Source of the DNA: Leifsonia sp. AG29
GTDB lineage: Bacteria > Actinomycetota > Actinomycetes > Actinomycetales > Microbacteriaceae
Assembly (NCBI RefSeq): GCF_009765225.1
Contig: NZ_VMSF01000001.1
Coordinates: 496,001-560,000, forward strand
Length of the DNA: 64,000 nucleotides
Direction of reading: 5' to 3'
Part shown: positions 17,614 through 25,641 of the stretch, in pieces
How the letters are laid out: each line of letters begins with the position of its first letter
How positions within the stretch are numbered: position 1 is the first letter of the stretch
Notes under the pieces: generated by a model
What the model was told of the DNA's origin: nothing
The model's input: the letters and a program-made list of their open reading frames with translations, nothing else
The model's database searches: none
Program-made: the position numbers and the translations under genes

Positions 17614-18858
17614 ATGCTCATGAAACACCCTTCCCGTAACCGCGCGGTCGCCTATGTCGTCTCGACCGTCGCCTTCCTGGTGGTGATGGCCGCCTCGGGT
17701 GCCCCGAGCGTTCTGCTCGCGGCGTACCAGCGGCAGTGGCACTTCCCCGACGCGGCCCTCACCGTCGCCTTCGCGATCTACGCGCTCGCGCTCGTCGTCG
17801 CACTGTTGTTCTGTGGTTCGCTCTCTGATCACATCGGGCGGCGACCGGTAGCTGTCGGCTCCCTCTTGCTCACGGCGTTGTCGATGGTGCTGTTCCTCTG
17901 CGCCGGGGACGTGACCGTCCTGATCCTGGCCAGGGGCGTTCAGGGAGTCGCGACGGGTCTCGCCACGGTTGCATTCAGCGCTTGGATCACCGAGCTGGCC
18001 TCCCCGCGCCGACGAAAGCAAGCGGAGACCCTGGTTGCCGTGTCCACAGCCGGCGGTCTGGGTGTCGGGGTCGTCGTGGCCGGAGCTGTATCGCAGTTCG
18101 CCGCGCATCCTGAGGCCCTGATCTTCGGGACCAGCCTCGTGGCAGTGCTCGTCGCGGCGGCCCTTCTCTTGATTGCACCGGAATCGGTGGCACCTCGCGG
18201 CGGGATCGCCGCCTCCCTGCTGCCTCGGCTCACCCTCGAACGCCACGTCGCCAAGAGGATGGCGCGGCTCGCGCCGGCGGTCGTCGGCATCTGGATGTCG
18301 GCGGGGTTGATCCTCGGCCTGGGGGCATCGCTCTCCCGAGCGGCTCTGCATCTCGGGGATGGCTTCCTCGCCGCCGTGGTGGTCGCAACGCAGCCGCTGA
18401 CGGCGACCGTGTGCTCTCTGCTCCTTGCTCCCCGACTGCGCCCGCGGCCGTTGCTGGCGCTGGGTTCGAGCGCCGTCCTGGTCGGTGTCGCCGCTGAGGG
18501 CTGCGCGTTCGTCACCGGAGTCGCGGTGCTCGAGATCGTCGGCGCATTCATCACAGGCCTGGGGTTCGGCGCCGTGCTCACAGCCGTTCTCGTCGACATG
18601 GTGCCCCGCGTCGACGTCAACGACCGCGGGGCGTTCTTCGCGGTGTTCTATCTCGTCGGCTATCTGCCCTACGGCTGCTCGGCGATCGCGGCGGGGCTCC
18701 TCAGCGACACGATCGGGCTCGCTCGTGCGGCCGCGGTCTACGCGGCGGCGATCATCGTGGTCATCCTGCTGGCCCTCGTTCTGAATCCGATGAAGTCGAG
18801 CCGGACACGGGCGGACGCCCAAGCGAGCCGGGCGCATCGCGGCATCGAATCGACCTGA
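17614..18858 (+). CDS. MFS transporter (12 TM)
   Basis: A 414-residue protein with about twelve membrane segments and the motif A loop GSLSDHIGRRPV between TM2 and TM3. It belongs to the sugar/drug antiporter side of the MFS, but substrate is not recognisable. It starts 93 bp from the divergent GlxA-type regulator and is followed 14 bp later by an SDR gene in the same direction, so the two form an operon. An in-frame ATG six bases downstream (17620) could also be the start. Confidence 0.85.
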   Translation: MLMKHPSRNRAVAYVVSTVAFLVVMAASGAPSVLLAAYQRQWHFPDAALTVAFAIYALALVVALLFCGSLSDHIGRRPVAVGSLLLTALSMVLFLCAGDVTVLILARGVQGVATGLATVAFSAWITELASPRRRKQAETLVAVSTAGGLGVGVVVAGAVSQFAAHPEALIFGTSLVAVLVAAALLLIAPESVAPRGGIAASLLPRLTLERHVAKRMARLAPAVVGIWMSAGLILGLGASLSRAALHLGDGFLAAVVVATQPLTATVCSLLLAPRLRPRPLLALGSSAVLVGVAAEGCAFVTGVAVLEIVGAFITGLGFGAVLTAVLVDMVPRVDVNDRGAFFAVFYLVGYLPYGCSAIAAGLLSDTIGLARAAAVYAAAIIVVILLALVLNPMKSSRTRADAQASRAHRGIEST

Positions 18859-18872
18859 CACAAGGGACACGA

Positions 18873-19721
18873 ATGAACAAGAAGAATTGGTTGATCACCG
18901 GGGTGAGCACGGGGCTCGGCCGCGCTATCGCGAGCGCGGCGCTTGCGGCTGGTCACACTGTTGTCGGCACGGTCCGCTCGGATGCGGATCGTCTCAGCTT
19001 CGAACGGCTCGACGACCGACGGGCTCACGCGCGCATCCTGGACGTCCGGGACGAGGAGGCGACCTCGCAGCTGGTGGAGGAGATCGAGCGCAACGTCGGC
19101 CCTCTGGATGTGGTGGTGGCCAACGCCGGTTACGGCTTGGAAGGGACTTTCGAAGAGACTCCGCTGACCGAGGTGCGCCGCCAGTTCGAGGTCAACGTCT
19201 TCGGGGCGATGTCCACGCTGCAGGCGGTTCTGCCTTCCATGCGCCGGCGGCGGAGCGGGCACCTCATGGCGGTCACCTCGATGGGTGGGCTCATGGCCGT
19301 TCCGGGCATGTCGGCATACTGCGGCAGCAAATTCGCGCTGGAAGGAGTTCTGGAGGCTCTGGGCAAAGAGGTCGCGCAGTTCGGCCTGCACGTCACCGCG
19401 ATCGAGCCGGGATCCTTCCGGACGGACTGGGCCGGCCGGTCGATGACGCGTGTCGAGCGCACGATCGACGACTACGACGAGCTGTTCGCCCCCATTCGCG
19501 CGGCGCGTCTCAAGGCGAGCGGCAACCAGCTGGGCAACCCTGTCAAAGCGGGAGAAGCCGTGGTCCGGATCGCCTCGGTCGAACATCCGCCCGCGCATCT
19601 CGTCCTCGGTTCAGACGCGCTGCGACTCGTGTCGGCAGCGCGATCGGCGGTGGATAGCGACATCAAGACGTGGGAGCACCTCTCGCGCACCACGGACTTC
19701 GCCGAGGGGGCGCAGCTCTGA
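18873..19721 (+). CDS. Short-chain dehydrogenase/reductase (SDR)
   Basis: A 282-residue SDR with TGVSTGLG at residues 9-16, NAGYG near 88-92, the TSMGG Ser strand and YCGSK as Tyr/Lys motif, followed by a C-terminal extension typical of the oxidoreductase class with about 280 residues. GGGA lies just upstream of the ATG. It is co-transcribed with the MFS gene (14-bp gap), which suggests that the transporter moves a substrate or product of this enzyme. Confidence 0.88.
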   Translation: MNKKNWLITGVSTGLGRAIASAALAAGHTVVGTVRSDADRLSFERLDDRRAHARILDVRDEEATSQLVEEIERNVGPLDVVVANAGYGLEGTFEETPLTEVRRQFEVNVFGAMSTLQAVLPSMRRRRSGHLMAVTSMGGLMAVPGMSAYCGSKFALEGVLEALGKEVAQFGLHVTAIEPGSFRTDWAGRSMTRVERTIDDYDELFAPIRAARLKASGNQLGNPVKAGEAVVRIASVEHPPAHLVLGSDALRLVSAARSAVDSDIKTWEHLSRTTDFAEGAQL

Positions 19722-19746
19722 CGAGACTCGCCCTTCGCCCTGGTCG

Positions 19747-20379
19747 TCAGTTGGCCGGCCGGCTTTGGCTCGGGCGCTCATCGAGCGGAGCGTCCGGCCA
19801 AAGGTGCCTGACGACGTCGGGGAAGTAGCTCGGAGCGGACGGATCCAGCAGCGCCAAGGTGAGCAGGTAACCCGGAAGCGTTGCGAGCAGGACTTGGGCA
19901 GTCTGCTCGGGTGAGAGAACGTCCAGCGCGTCAGACGTCCGACGCTGACGCACCGAGGCGGCGAGCTCTCGGAGCATGAAGTCGTTTGCTTCGCGGAGCC
20001 GCCTCCCGAGTTCGGGGTTGCGCAGGGCTTCGGACCAGACCATCACCGCAACCTCTGCCAGGTGGTCGTCGCTGTGTTGCCTGGCGATCTGGTCGAGGAA
20101 CGCCGCCATGATCGCGCCCGGCTCTGCGCCCGGGCCCCCCGCCTCCGTTGCCGCTTTGAGGAGGCGCGCGACGTCTTGCAGATTCTGGGTCGCGATCGCC
20201 AGGATCATGTCGTCCTTGCTGGGGAAATAGCGATAGACGGCGCCGGCGGATCGGCCGGTCTCGGCGATCACGTCGCGGGTGGAGGTGCGGTGAAAACCGT
20301 TCCGCAGGAAGCAGCGACGGGCCGCATCGAGGATCTCGTCACGCTGACGGTCCTTGTACTGCTCGCTTCTTCGGGGCAT
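19747..20379 (-). CDS. TetR-family transcriptional regulator
   Basis: A 210-residue protein. The TetR helix-turn-helix is at about 30-55 (STRDVIAETGRSAGAVYRYFPSKDD in outline) and the C-terminal domain is of TetR_C type. AAGGGA upstream supports the ATG start; the frame extends 96 bases further without coding character. It stands alone, convergent with the SDR gene at 18873-19721, and no divergent target is adjacent. It may control the SDR-MFS pair or the hydrolase operon upstream, or act elsewhere. Confidence 0.87.
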   Translation of the reverse strand: MPRRSEQYKDRQRDEILDAARRCFLRNGFHRTSTRDVIAETGRSAGAVYRYFPSKDDMILAIATQNLQDVARLLKAATEAGGPGAEPGAIMAAFLDQIARQHSDDHLAEVAVMVWSEALRNPELGRRLREANDFMLRELAASVRQRRTSDALDVLSPEQTAQVLLATLPGYLLTLALLDPSAPSYFPDVVRHLWPDAPLDERPSQSRPAN

Positions 20380-20439
20380 GTTCGGTCCCTTCGTGTTCAG
20401 CCTAGCGAATGTGATCTGACGGGGTTGCGCGTGATGGCG

Positions 20440-20482
20440 ATCGGCGGTGTGGTGACGACTCTGTCGTCTCCACACCGCCGAT
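20440..20482. terminator. Long hairpin after the hydrolase operon
   Basis: ATCGGCGGTGTGG pairs perfectly with CCACACCGCCGAT (13 bp), with a further GACGAC/GTCGTC pairing inside. It lies 24 bases after the stop codon of the hydrolase gene (minus strand) and before the TetR gene. Confidence 0.65.
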
Positions 20483-20506
20483 TCGGGTGCTGCCGCGTCG
20501 GTCGTC

Positions 20507-21325
20507 CTAACGCACTTGAGCCTCCGTGGTGGGAGCTACCTGCCCGCTTCGGATGCCTGCCATGTACTCATCGACGATGCGTGCGACCGCGGCACCTTGT
20601 TCGGGGAACAGCGCGTGGCTCGCGTCGGGAACCACCACGCTGGTGACCCGCGCTCCAAGCTGCTCGCGCAGATCGTTCCACTGGTCCTTCGGGTGGAACG
20701 GGTCGAGCTCGGCGAGGATCTCCAGGATCGGCGCCGACCCGGCGCTCCAATAGCGGGAGGCGTCGATCCCGGCGACGGCCGAGCGCTGCATGGCGAGGGT
20801 TCGCGGGTACCAGCCGCTCAGCCAGCCTCGGGCGTCGTGACCGGGCGCGAAGAACGCCAGTTCGAGCGCCGCAAGCCGATCGGCCTCGGGAAGATCCGGG
20901 TCGCCGGCTCGGAAAGGCGCTTCGTTGATCTGACGCGGAGGAGCCTGGGTCGATGCGGCCGCGAGAATGACGGCTCGCACCTTGTCCGGCGTGTTCGTGG
21001 CCGCTGCGCGGGCAACGAAGCTTCCGTAGGCGTGACCCAGGACGACCGCCGGCCCACGCCCGAGCTGGTCGATCACCCGTGCGACATCGTCGCCGAGCTG
21101 GTCGATCGTGACTCCGGTCATCGGTCCTGTGGATGCGCCGATGCCGCGCGGCTGCGGGCGGAGGACTCTGTGCCCGGCCTCTGCCAGTGCTGAAGCGAAG
21201 TCATCGAAGTCTTCGACTCCGCGGCCGTATGAGGGCAACACGACGATGTCGGAAGCGCCGTCCCCGTCGATGTAGGTCTCGATCGAGACGCCGTTCCCGC
21301 CGACTGTCTCGACGTGCTGGTTCAC
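20507..21325 (-). CDS. Alpha/beta-hydrolase-fold protein with Ala at the nucleophile position
   Basis: A 272-residue alpha/beta-hydrolase fold. The oxyanion-side loop and the C-terminal SHALFPEQG His loop are present, but the nucleophile elbow reads VLGHAYGSF, with Ala at residue 99 (codon GCC at 21029-21031, minus strand) where GxSxG enzymes have Ser. The protein may therefore be non-hydrolytic, act as a lyase or binding protein, or use another residue. It is the last gene of a four-gene operon; its ATG overlaps the stop of the beta-propeller gene (ATGA). Confidence 0.8.
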   Translation of the reverse strand: MNQHVETVGGNGVSIETYIDGDGASDIVVLPSYGRGVEDFDDFASALAEAGHRVLRPQPRGIGASTGPMTGVTIDQLGDDVARVIDQLGRGPAVVLGHAYGSFVARAAATNTPDKVRAVILAAASTQAPPRQINEAPFRAGDPDLPEADRLAALELAFFAPGHDARGWLSGWYPRTLAMQRSAVAGIDASRYWSAGSAPILEILAELDPFHPKDQWNDLREQLGARVTSVVVPDASHALFPEQGAAVARIVDEYMAGIRSGQVAPTTEAQVR

Positions 21326-22323
21326 CGCGCCTTCCCCTCTTCGCCGCTCGTCCCTGCCGAGAGCTCGACACGCAGCAGCGCGGCGTTCCGGGTCACTCCG
21401 TCCGGAGGCGCGGTGGTACCTCCATCGGTGGTGACGTACATGACGCGGCCCGGGTCGTCGGACTCACGACCCCAGCGAGCGCTCGACGGCCCCACGACCG
21501 ATGCGTCGAAGGGGTCACCGAGGAGGTGACGCACTTCGCTGCCGTGGCGGGGGAGGAGCGGGACGCGGTCGAGAGTGTTGGCGCGATGCCGCGTGACGTA
21601 CGCGAACCCGCTCGTTTCGTCGATGCAGAAGTCGTCCCCGTCCGTGATCGCGGCGACGAACTCCGGTGCCCCCGCCGCGTCGAGCGTGCGGCGGTCGACC
21701 GGGATGCGCATGAACGTCTTCTGGGCCGTCGACGTGTAGTACAGGTACCCGGTCCGGGCGCCGTACTGGAGGCCGTTGACGCCCGGCTGCGGCGGCCAGG
21801 GCAGCCCGCTGTCGGGGTCGTCACCCATCGTGTCGTGCTCGGCCCAGACGGAGGCGGTCGCGGTGTACGCGCCGGCGCCGAGGTCGATGCGCCAGATCAG
21901 CCCGGCGAAACAGTCAGCGATCGCCATGACTCCCGGGCCGAGCAGGCAGCTGCCGTTCAGTGCCCGCACCCGGTAGTCGAACGTGTAGATGATCTCGGGG
22001 CTGACCGGGGTGCCCGGAGTCCAGCCACTCAGATCGAGTCGGACGAGGTGGGATTCGTGGGTGGTGTAGCCCTCGGTGAGGCTGATCACGAAGAGGTCCG
22101 GCTCGACTTCCACAATGCCCGTGACGGGGTGGTCGAACCTGTGCACGAGCACGGGCTCCGTCAGCTCGTGGGCCGGGCCCGGCACGTACCAGAGCTCTTT
22201 CTGGAGCACCGCGGTGATCAGCACCGAATTGTCTCGGCGGACGGTCAGATTCTCGAGGAAGTACTTCTGGGGAAACTCGGCCACGGGAGTCACAGCGACT
22301 TCGGGCAGCGGGGCGATGGTCAT
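21322..22323 (-). CDS. SMP-30-like beta-propeller protein, cytoplasmic
   Basis: A 333-residue protein with six-bladed-propeller character: repeated short strands with FVISLTEGYTTHESHLVRLDL-, VMAIADCFAGLIWRIDL- and VNGLQYGARTGYLYYTST-like blades. It resembles SMP-30/gluconolactonase-like proteins found in fungal and bacterial catabolic clusters. No signal peptide is present, unlike the propeller protein at 9143. It is the third gene of the CMD-CMD-propeller-hydrolase operon and overlaps the next gene by four bases, so it probably works on the same pathway. Lactone hydrolysis is plausible, not shown. Confidence 0.75.
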   Translation of the reverse strand: MTIAPLPEVAVTPVAEFPQKYFLENLTVRRDNSVLITAVLQKELWYVPGPAHELTEPVLVHRFDHPVTGIVEVEPDLFVISLTEGYTTHESHLVRLDLSGWTPGTPVSPEIIYTFDYRVRALNGSCLLGPGVMAIADCFAGLIWRIDLGAGAYTATASVWAEHDTMGDDPDSGLPWPPQPGVNGLQYGARTGYLYYTSTAQKTFMRIPVDRRTLDAAGAPEFVAAITDGDDFCIDETSGFAYVTRHRANTLDRVPLLPRHGSEVRHLLGDPFDASVVGPSSARWGRESDDPGRVMYVTTDGGTTAPPDGVTRNAALLRVELSAGTSGEEGKAR

Positions 22324-22359
22324 TCTCAGCTCCTTTGTGATTACTTTCCGGATGGGCTT

Positions 22360-22956
22360 CTACTGATCGAGCCCGACAGCGTTGGCCGGGACGTCGAAGG
22401 CGGTAAGGGTGAGTGATACGGCCGTGAACCAGCCCAGGAGGGCGGCGACGTCGGCGATGCCCGCATCGCCGAGGAGGTCTTGTGCGCGCCGGAAGAGGTC
22501 CAGCGGCACCCGTCGTGAGGCGGCGAGGGTGACGGACAGTTCGTAGACGATCTGCTCCCTCGGATCGTCGAACGTCGTCGGCAATCCCGCGAGGAGGGCG
22601 CTGACCCGTGCCGGTTCCACCCCGCCGAGGAGTTCGGCGATCTTCTCGTGTTCGTGGCTGCTGTAGACGCTGGCCCAGTGGCCGCAGATGACGCACGTGG
22701 CGATCTCGATCTCGCCCTTCGACAGGGTCGAGGCCGTCTGGAAGTACGCTCCGACGGGTGCGAGTGCCCGAAGCAGCGACGGGTTTGCCGCCCAGATCTT
22801 GTGCGGGCCCGGGACGAGGCCGCGCAGGGACTTGGTGAAGTCGAAAGCGTCGCGCATGTCCGGTGGCATCGTGTCGACGGGGGTCTCGACGTATCGTCCG
22901 AAGGTGCCGAAGTCGTCCGGGTTCTCCAGCGCGTGCTTGATGTCGTTGACGTTCAT
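22360..22956 (-). CDS. Carboxymuconolactone decarboxylase (CMD/AhpD-like) family protein with CxxC
   Basis: A 198-residue helical protein. The CMD core is near the middle: E-I-A-T-C88-V-I-C91 followed by H101, the pattern of the AhpD-type redox or proton-relay site. Members include gamma-carboxymuconolactone decarboxylase and AhpD-like peroxidases, which cannot be told apart here. It overlaps the preceding CMD gene by four bases (ATGA) and is 36 bp before the propeller gene. Confidence 0.8.
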   Translation of the reverse strand: MNVNDIKHALENPDDFGTFGRYVETPVDTMPPDMRDAFDFTKSLRGLVPGPHKIWAANPSLLRALAPVGAYFQTASTLSKGEIEIATCVICGHWASVYSSHEHEKIAELLGGVEPARVSALLAGLPTTFDDPREQIVYELSVTLAASRRVPLDLFRRAQDLLGDAGIADVAALLGWFTAVSLTLTAFDVPANAVGLDQ

Positions 22957-23528
22957 CTCGTTCCGTGACCTTCCGCAGGGACGTCGTAGGCGTTGAGGAT
23001 GACTCCCAGCGCCAGGTAGTGAATGGTGATGAAGACGACGGTGTCGAACCCTTGCTGTCCGAGGGATTCGATCGCCGCGTCGTAGAGCGGCCCGGGTACC
23101 GGGCCGCCGTGCATGAGGGCAGTGGCGACGTCAGCGGCCATGACCTCGTCGGGGTTCAGGTCGACGGGCCGCCGCCCCGCGCTGAGGGCCGCGATCTGGT
23201 CCGGCCTCAGCCCTGCCTCGGCGGCCAAGACGGCGTGCGCGTACAGCTCGTACGCGGAACGAAGCTCGCCGGCGATCGTCATGATGACGACCTGGCGGGC
23301 CCGCTCGGTGAGTCCTGGGAGGTTCTGGCACAGATCGATGAACCGCCCGAGGGGCGCGGCGAGGTCGGGGAAGTGCAGCATCACGCCCCACGGCCCGACG
23401 AAGGCGCCCTCGCTGTTGCGGACGGTGAACCCCTGGTACTCATCGGCCTGGGTCCCCCGTTCGAAGGCCGAGTACAGGGTGCGTTGAGTCGGGGACAGTT
23501 CGTCTGGTCGAAGCAAAGGGAGTCGCAT
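22953..23528 (-). CDS. CMD-family protein without CxxC
   Basis: A 191-residue protein with the CMD fold pattern (LTERARQVVIMTIAGELRSAYELYAHAVLA in the centre) but with no Cys pair; Glu and His of the E-x-Y-x-H-type segment remain. This fits the decarboxylase or lactonase branch rather than AhpD. It is the first gene of a four-gene operon. GAGGAG precedes the ATG, and a 20-bp palindrome at 23551-23570 lies in its promoter. It probably forms a heteromer or acts in sequence with the CxxC paralogue that follows. Confidence 0.78.
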   Translation of the reverse strand: MRLPLLRPDELSPTQRTLYSAFERGTQADEYQGFTVRNSEGAFVGPWGVMLHFPDLAAPLGRFIDLCQNLPGLTERARQVVIMTIAGELRSAYELYAHAVLAAEAGLRPDQIAALSAGRRPVDLNPDEVMAADVATALMHGGPVPGPLYDAAIESLGQQGFDTVVFITIHYLALGVILNAYDVPAEGHGTR

Positions 23529-23550
23529 CAGATCATCTCCTCAGATAAAA

Positions 23551-23570
23551 AAGCGAGCGTCCGTTCGCTT
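23551..23570. promoter_or_regulatory. TetR-type palindrome before the CMD operon
   Basis: AAGCGAGCGTCCGTTCGCTT is an imperfect 20-bp palindrome (outer six bases perfect) centred 32 bp upstream of the operon's start codon. Half-sites of the AGCGAAC type are common for TetR regulators. The adjacent TetR gene has a different operator on its other side, so the protein that binds here is uncertain. The remaining bases to 23701 show no gene. Confidence 0.5.
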
Positions 23571-23701
23571 AAGATTGTCACTCTCGCCTGGCATGTGCGC
23601 AACCCCGACTCCGATGCTGTCGCGGCGTGCGTCGACGGGTCCGCCGCGCGAGGGCTAGCCGGTGATCCGGCTGGCGCCCGATTGCGCCCTCCGCTGCTCG
23701 T

Positions 23702-24286
23702 TCACGATGCAGCGCTGTCGGGCGTCCTTTCCGTCAGCTCCTGCACGCGCTCGTGAGGCACGCCGAGCAGCAGCAGGCTCGTCGCGGCAGCGGCCCGGGC
23801 TCCGACGCGGCTCCCCGCACCTTCGTGGTCGGCCAGCGTGAAGACGGATGACCAGGCCACCTGGCTGAGCACATCGGGCGGGAGGTGTCTGCCGAAGGCT
23901 CCGTGGGCCTGGCCGCGCGCTACGAGTTCCGCCATCGGCTTCTCGATCGGGACGAGGAGCGAGTGGATGCTGTCCCCGAATTCCCCCCTGCGCAGTGAGA
24001 CGAGCACGCGGTAGCGGTGAGTCAGCGGCCAGAGGCGCGTCACGAACTCGGACCACGCGACATCGGCGCTCTTCTGTTCGGAGGTCGTCTCGCCGAGGAT
24101 CGCCGACATCTCCCTCACCGCACGTTCGGTGAGTGCTCGAACCAGGTCTGAACGAGAAGGGAAGTAGCTGTAGACGGTCCGCCGCACGACGCCTGCGGCG
24201 GAGGCGATGTCTCCCATCCCTGCGTCCAGATCTGCACCGAGGACCTCGATCGCCACGTCGAGTATTCGTTGCTCGGTGTCGGTCAT
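23702..24286 (-). CDS. TetR-family regulator of the epoxide hydrolase
   Basis: A 194-residue protein with a TetR helix-turn-helix (GMGDIASAAGVVRRTVYSYFPSRSDLV, residues about 23-49 in outline) and a helical C-terminal domain. Start ATG 24286 gives a normal length; an upstream in-frame GTG at 24316 is possible. It is divergent from the epoxide hydrolase gene, and the region between carries two near-identical palindromes overlapping the hydrolase promoter. I infer that it represses that gene and itself. Confidence 0.87.
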   Translation of the reverse strand: MTDTEQRILDVAIEVLGADLDAGMGDIASAAGVVRRTVYSYFPSRSDLVRALTERAVREMSAILGETTSEQKSADVAWSEFVTRLWPLTHRYRVLVSLRRGEFGDSIHSLLVPIEKPMAELVARGQAHGAFGRHLPPDVLSQVAWSSVFTLADHEGAGSRVGARAAAATSLLLLGVPHERVQELTERTPDSAAS

Positions 24287-24325
24287 TCCGCTGTCGTCGC
24301 GAGTCTTGTCGGGCACGAGACCATG

Positions 24326-24371
24326 ATTGCACATGCGTGTGCAATGGCGTACGCTGCACACTCGTGTGCAG
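24326..24371 (+). promoter_or_regulatory. Epoxide hydrolase promoter with two TetR operators
   Basis: Operator 1 (24326-24345) is ATTGCACA-4-TGTGCAAT, perfect. Operator 2 (24354-24371) is CTGCACA-4-TGTGCAG, perfect. Their centres are 27 bp apart. A TTGCAC -35 (24327-24332) and TACGCT -10 (24350-24355), spacer 17, sit on and between them, so a bound repressor would cover both promoter boxes. Confidence 0.75.
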
Positions 24372-24409
24372 TGGCAGGATCCGCTGCGATGAGACTGAGG
24401 AGCACGTGA

Positions 24410-25588
24410 ATGATGACACCGGATCCCGTAGCCGAGGATCGTTCCATCCGCCCGTTCCGGGTGTCGGTCGGTGACGCAGAGCTCGACGATCTGCGGCACC
24501 GGCTCGCGCGGACGCGCTGGCCCGACCCGGAGACCGTCCCCGATTGGTCGCAGGGCGTTCGGGTGAGCGCGGCCAAGGAGCTCATCGCCTATTGGGAGAG
24601 CGGATACGACTGGCGTCGCTTCGAATCGGAACTGAACGCCCTCCCTCAGTTCGTGACGACGATCGACGGAATGGACATCCACTTCATCCACGTGACGTCG
24701 CCGAACGAGTCGGCGATGCCGCTGCTCATGACGCACGGATGGCCCAGTTCGTTCGCCGATTTCCTGGGCCTCATCGGGCCGCTCACGGATCCCGTCGCCT
24801 TCGGCGGTGACGCAGGGGATTCCTTCGACGTGGTCATCCCGTCCATACCCGGCTTCGGCTTCTCCGCCAAACCGACGGAGTCCGGTTGGGATGCGGCGCG
24901 CATCGCCGCGGCGTGGACCGAACTCATGCGGCGCCTGGGGTACGAGCGCTGGGCGGCGCACGGTGGGGATTGGGGTGGGGTGATCACCACGGCTCTGGGC
25001 GTTCTGCGGCCGGAAGGTCTGGTGGGCATCCACCTGAACACGCCGTACGCGTTTCCCCCGTCGGTCCCTGAGGAGCTGTCTCCCGAGGAGCGGCATGCGG
25101 TGGAAGGGCTGGCTCAGTACACCGGGCCGCTGGGGGGATCGAACCATCTGCAGGGGACGAGACCGGAGACGGTGGGGTTCGCCCTGGCCGACTCACCCGC
25201 CGGCCAAGCGGCCTGGATCTACGAGAAGTACCAATCGAAGACGGACAATGCCGGTTCCGCCGAGGACGCTCTGAGCGTAGACACCATGCTGGACACCATC
25301 TCGCTCTACTGGTTCACCAACACCGCCGCATCATCGGCGCGAATCTACTGGGAGAACAGGACGGCCTCGATGGCGGGTCCGAAGCTCGAGCTCCCGGTCG
25401 CCGTGACGGTGTTCCCTCGTGACATTCCGCGGCTTCCGAGGACCTGGATCGAGGCGGCCTACAGCAACCTCATCCATTACGGCGAAGCCGCCCATGGCGG
25501 ACACTTCGCCGCGCTCGAGCAGCCGGGGATCCTCGTCGACGAACTCCGCGTCGGTCTCCGGACGCTGCGGGGCGAGCTGCGGAGCTGA
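24410..25588 (+). CDS. Epoxide hydrolase (EHN domain, alpha/beta-hydrolase fold)
   Basis: A 392-residue protein. The N-terminal EHN domain (residues 10-110) starts IRPFRVSVGDAELDDLRHRL in outline. The hydrolase domain has HGWP (109-112) for the oxyanion hole and the nucleophile Asp187 in GGDWGG, with a C-terminal GGHFAALEQP His loop. This is the microsomal/juvenile-hormone epoxide hydrolase type, which opens epoxides to diols. Start may be either of two adjacent ATGs. Controlled by the divergent TetR gene. A second member is encoded at 40279-41427. Confidence 0.9.
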   Translation: MMTPDPVAEDRSIRPFRVSVGDAELDDLRHRLARTRWPDPETVPDWSQGVRVSAAKELIAYWESGYDWRRFESELNALPQFVTTIDGMDIHFIHVTSPNESAMPLLMTHGWPSSFADFLGLIGPLTDPVAFGGDAGDSFDVVIPSIPGFGFSAKPTESGWDAARIAAAWTELMRRLGYERWAAHGGDWGGVITTALGVLRPEGLVGIHLNTPYAFPPSVPEELSPEERHAVEGLAQYTGPLGGSNHLQGTRPETVGFALADSPAGQAAWIYEKYQSKTDNAGSAEDALSVDTMLDTISLYWFTNTAASSARIYWENRTASMAGPKLELPVAVTVFPRDIPRLPRTWIEAAYSNLIHYGEAAHGGHFAALEQPGILVDELRVGLRTLRGELRS

Positions 25589-25595
25589 CATCGTC

Positions 25596-25628
25596 GGGCC
25601 CCGGCTCACGCTGTGAGAGCCGGGGCCC
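25596..25628. terminator. Bidirectional terminator
   Basis: GGGCCCCGGCTC and GAGCCGGGGCCC form a perfect 12-bp stem around a 9-base loop, between the convergent epoxide hydrolase and aldo/keto reductase genes. Confidence 0.75.
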
Positions 25629-25641
25629 GGCATGGACCGAC

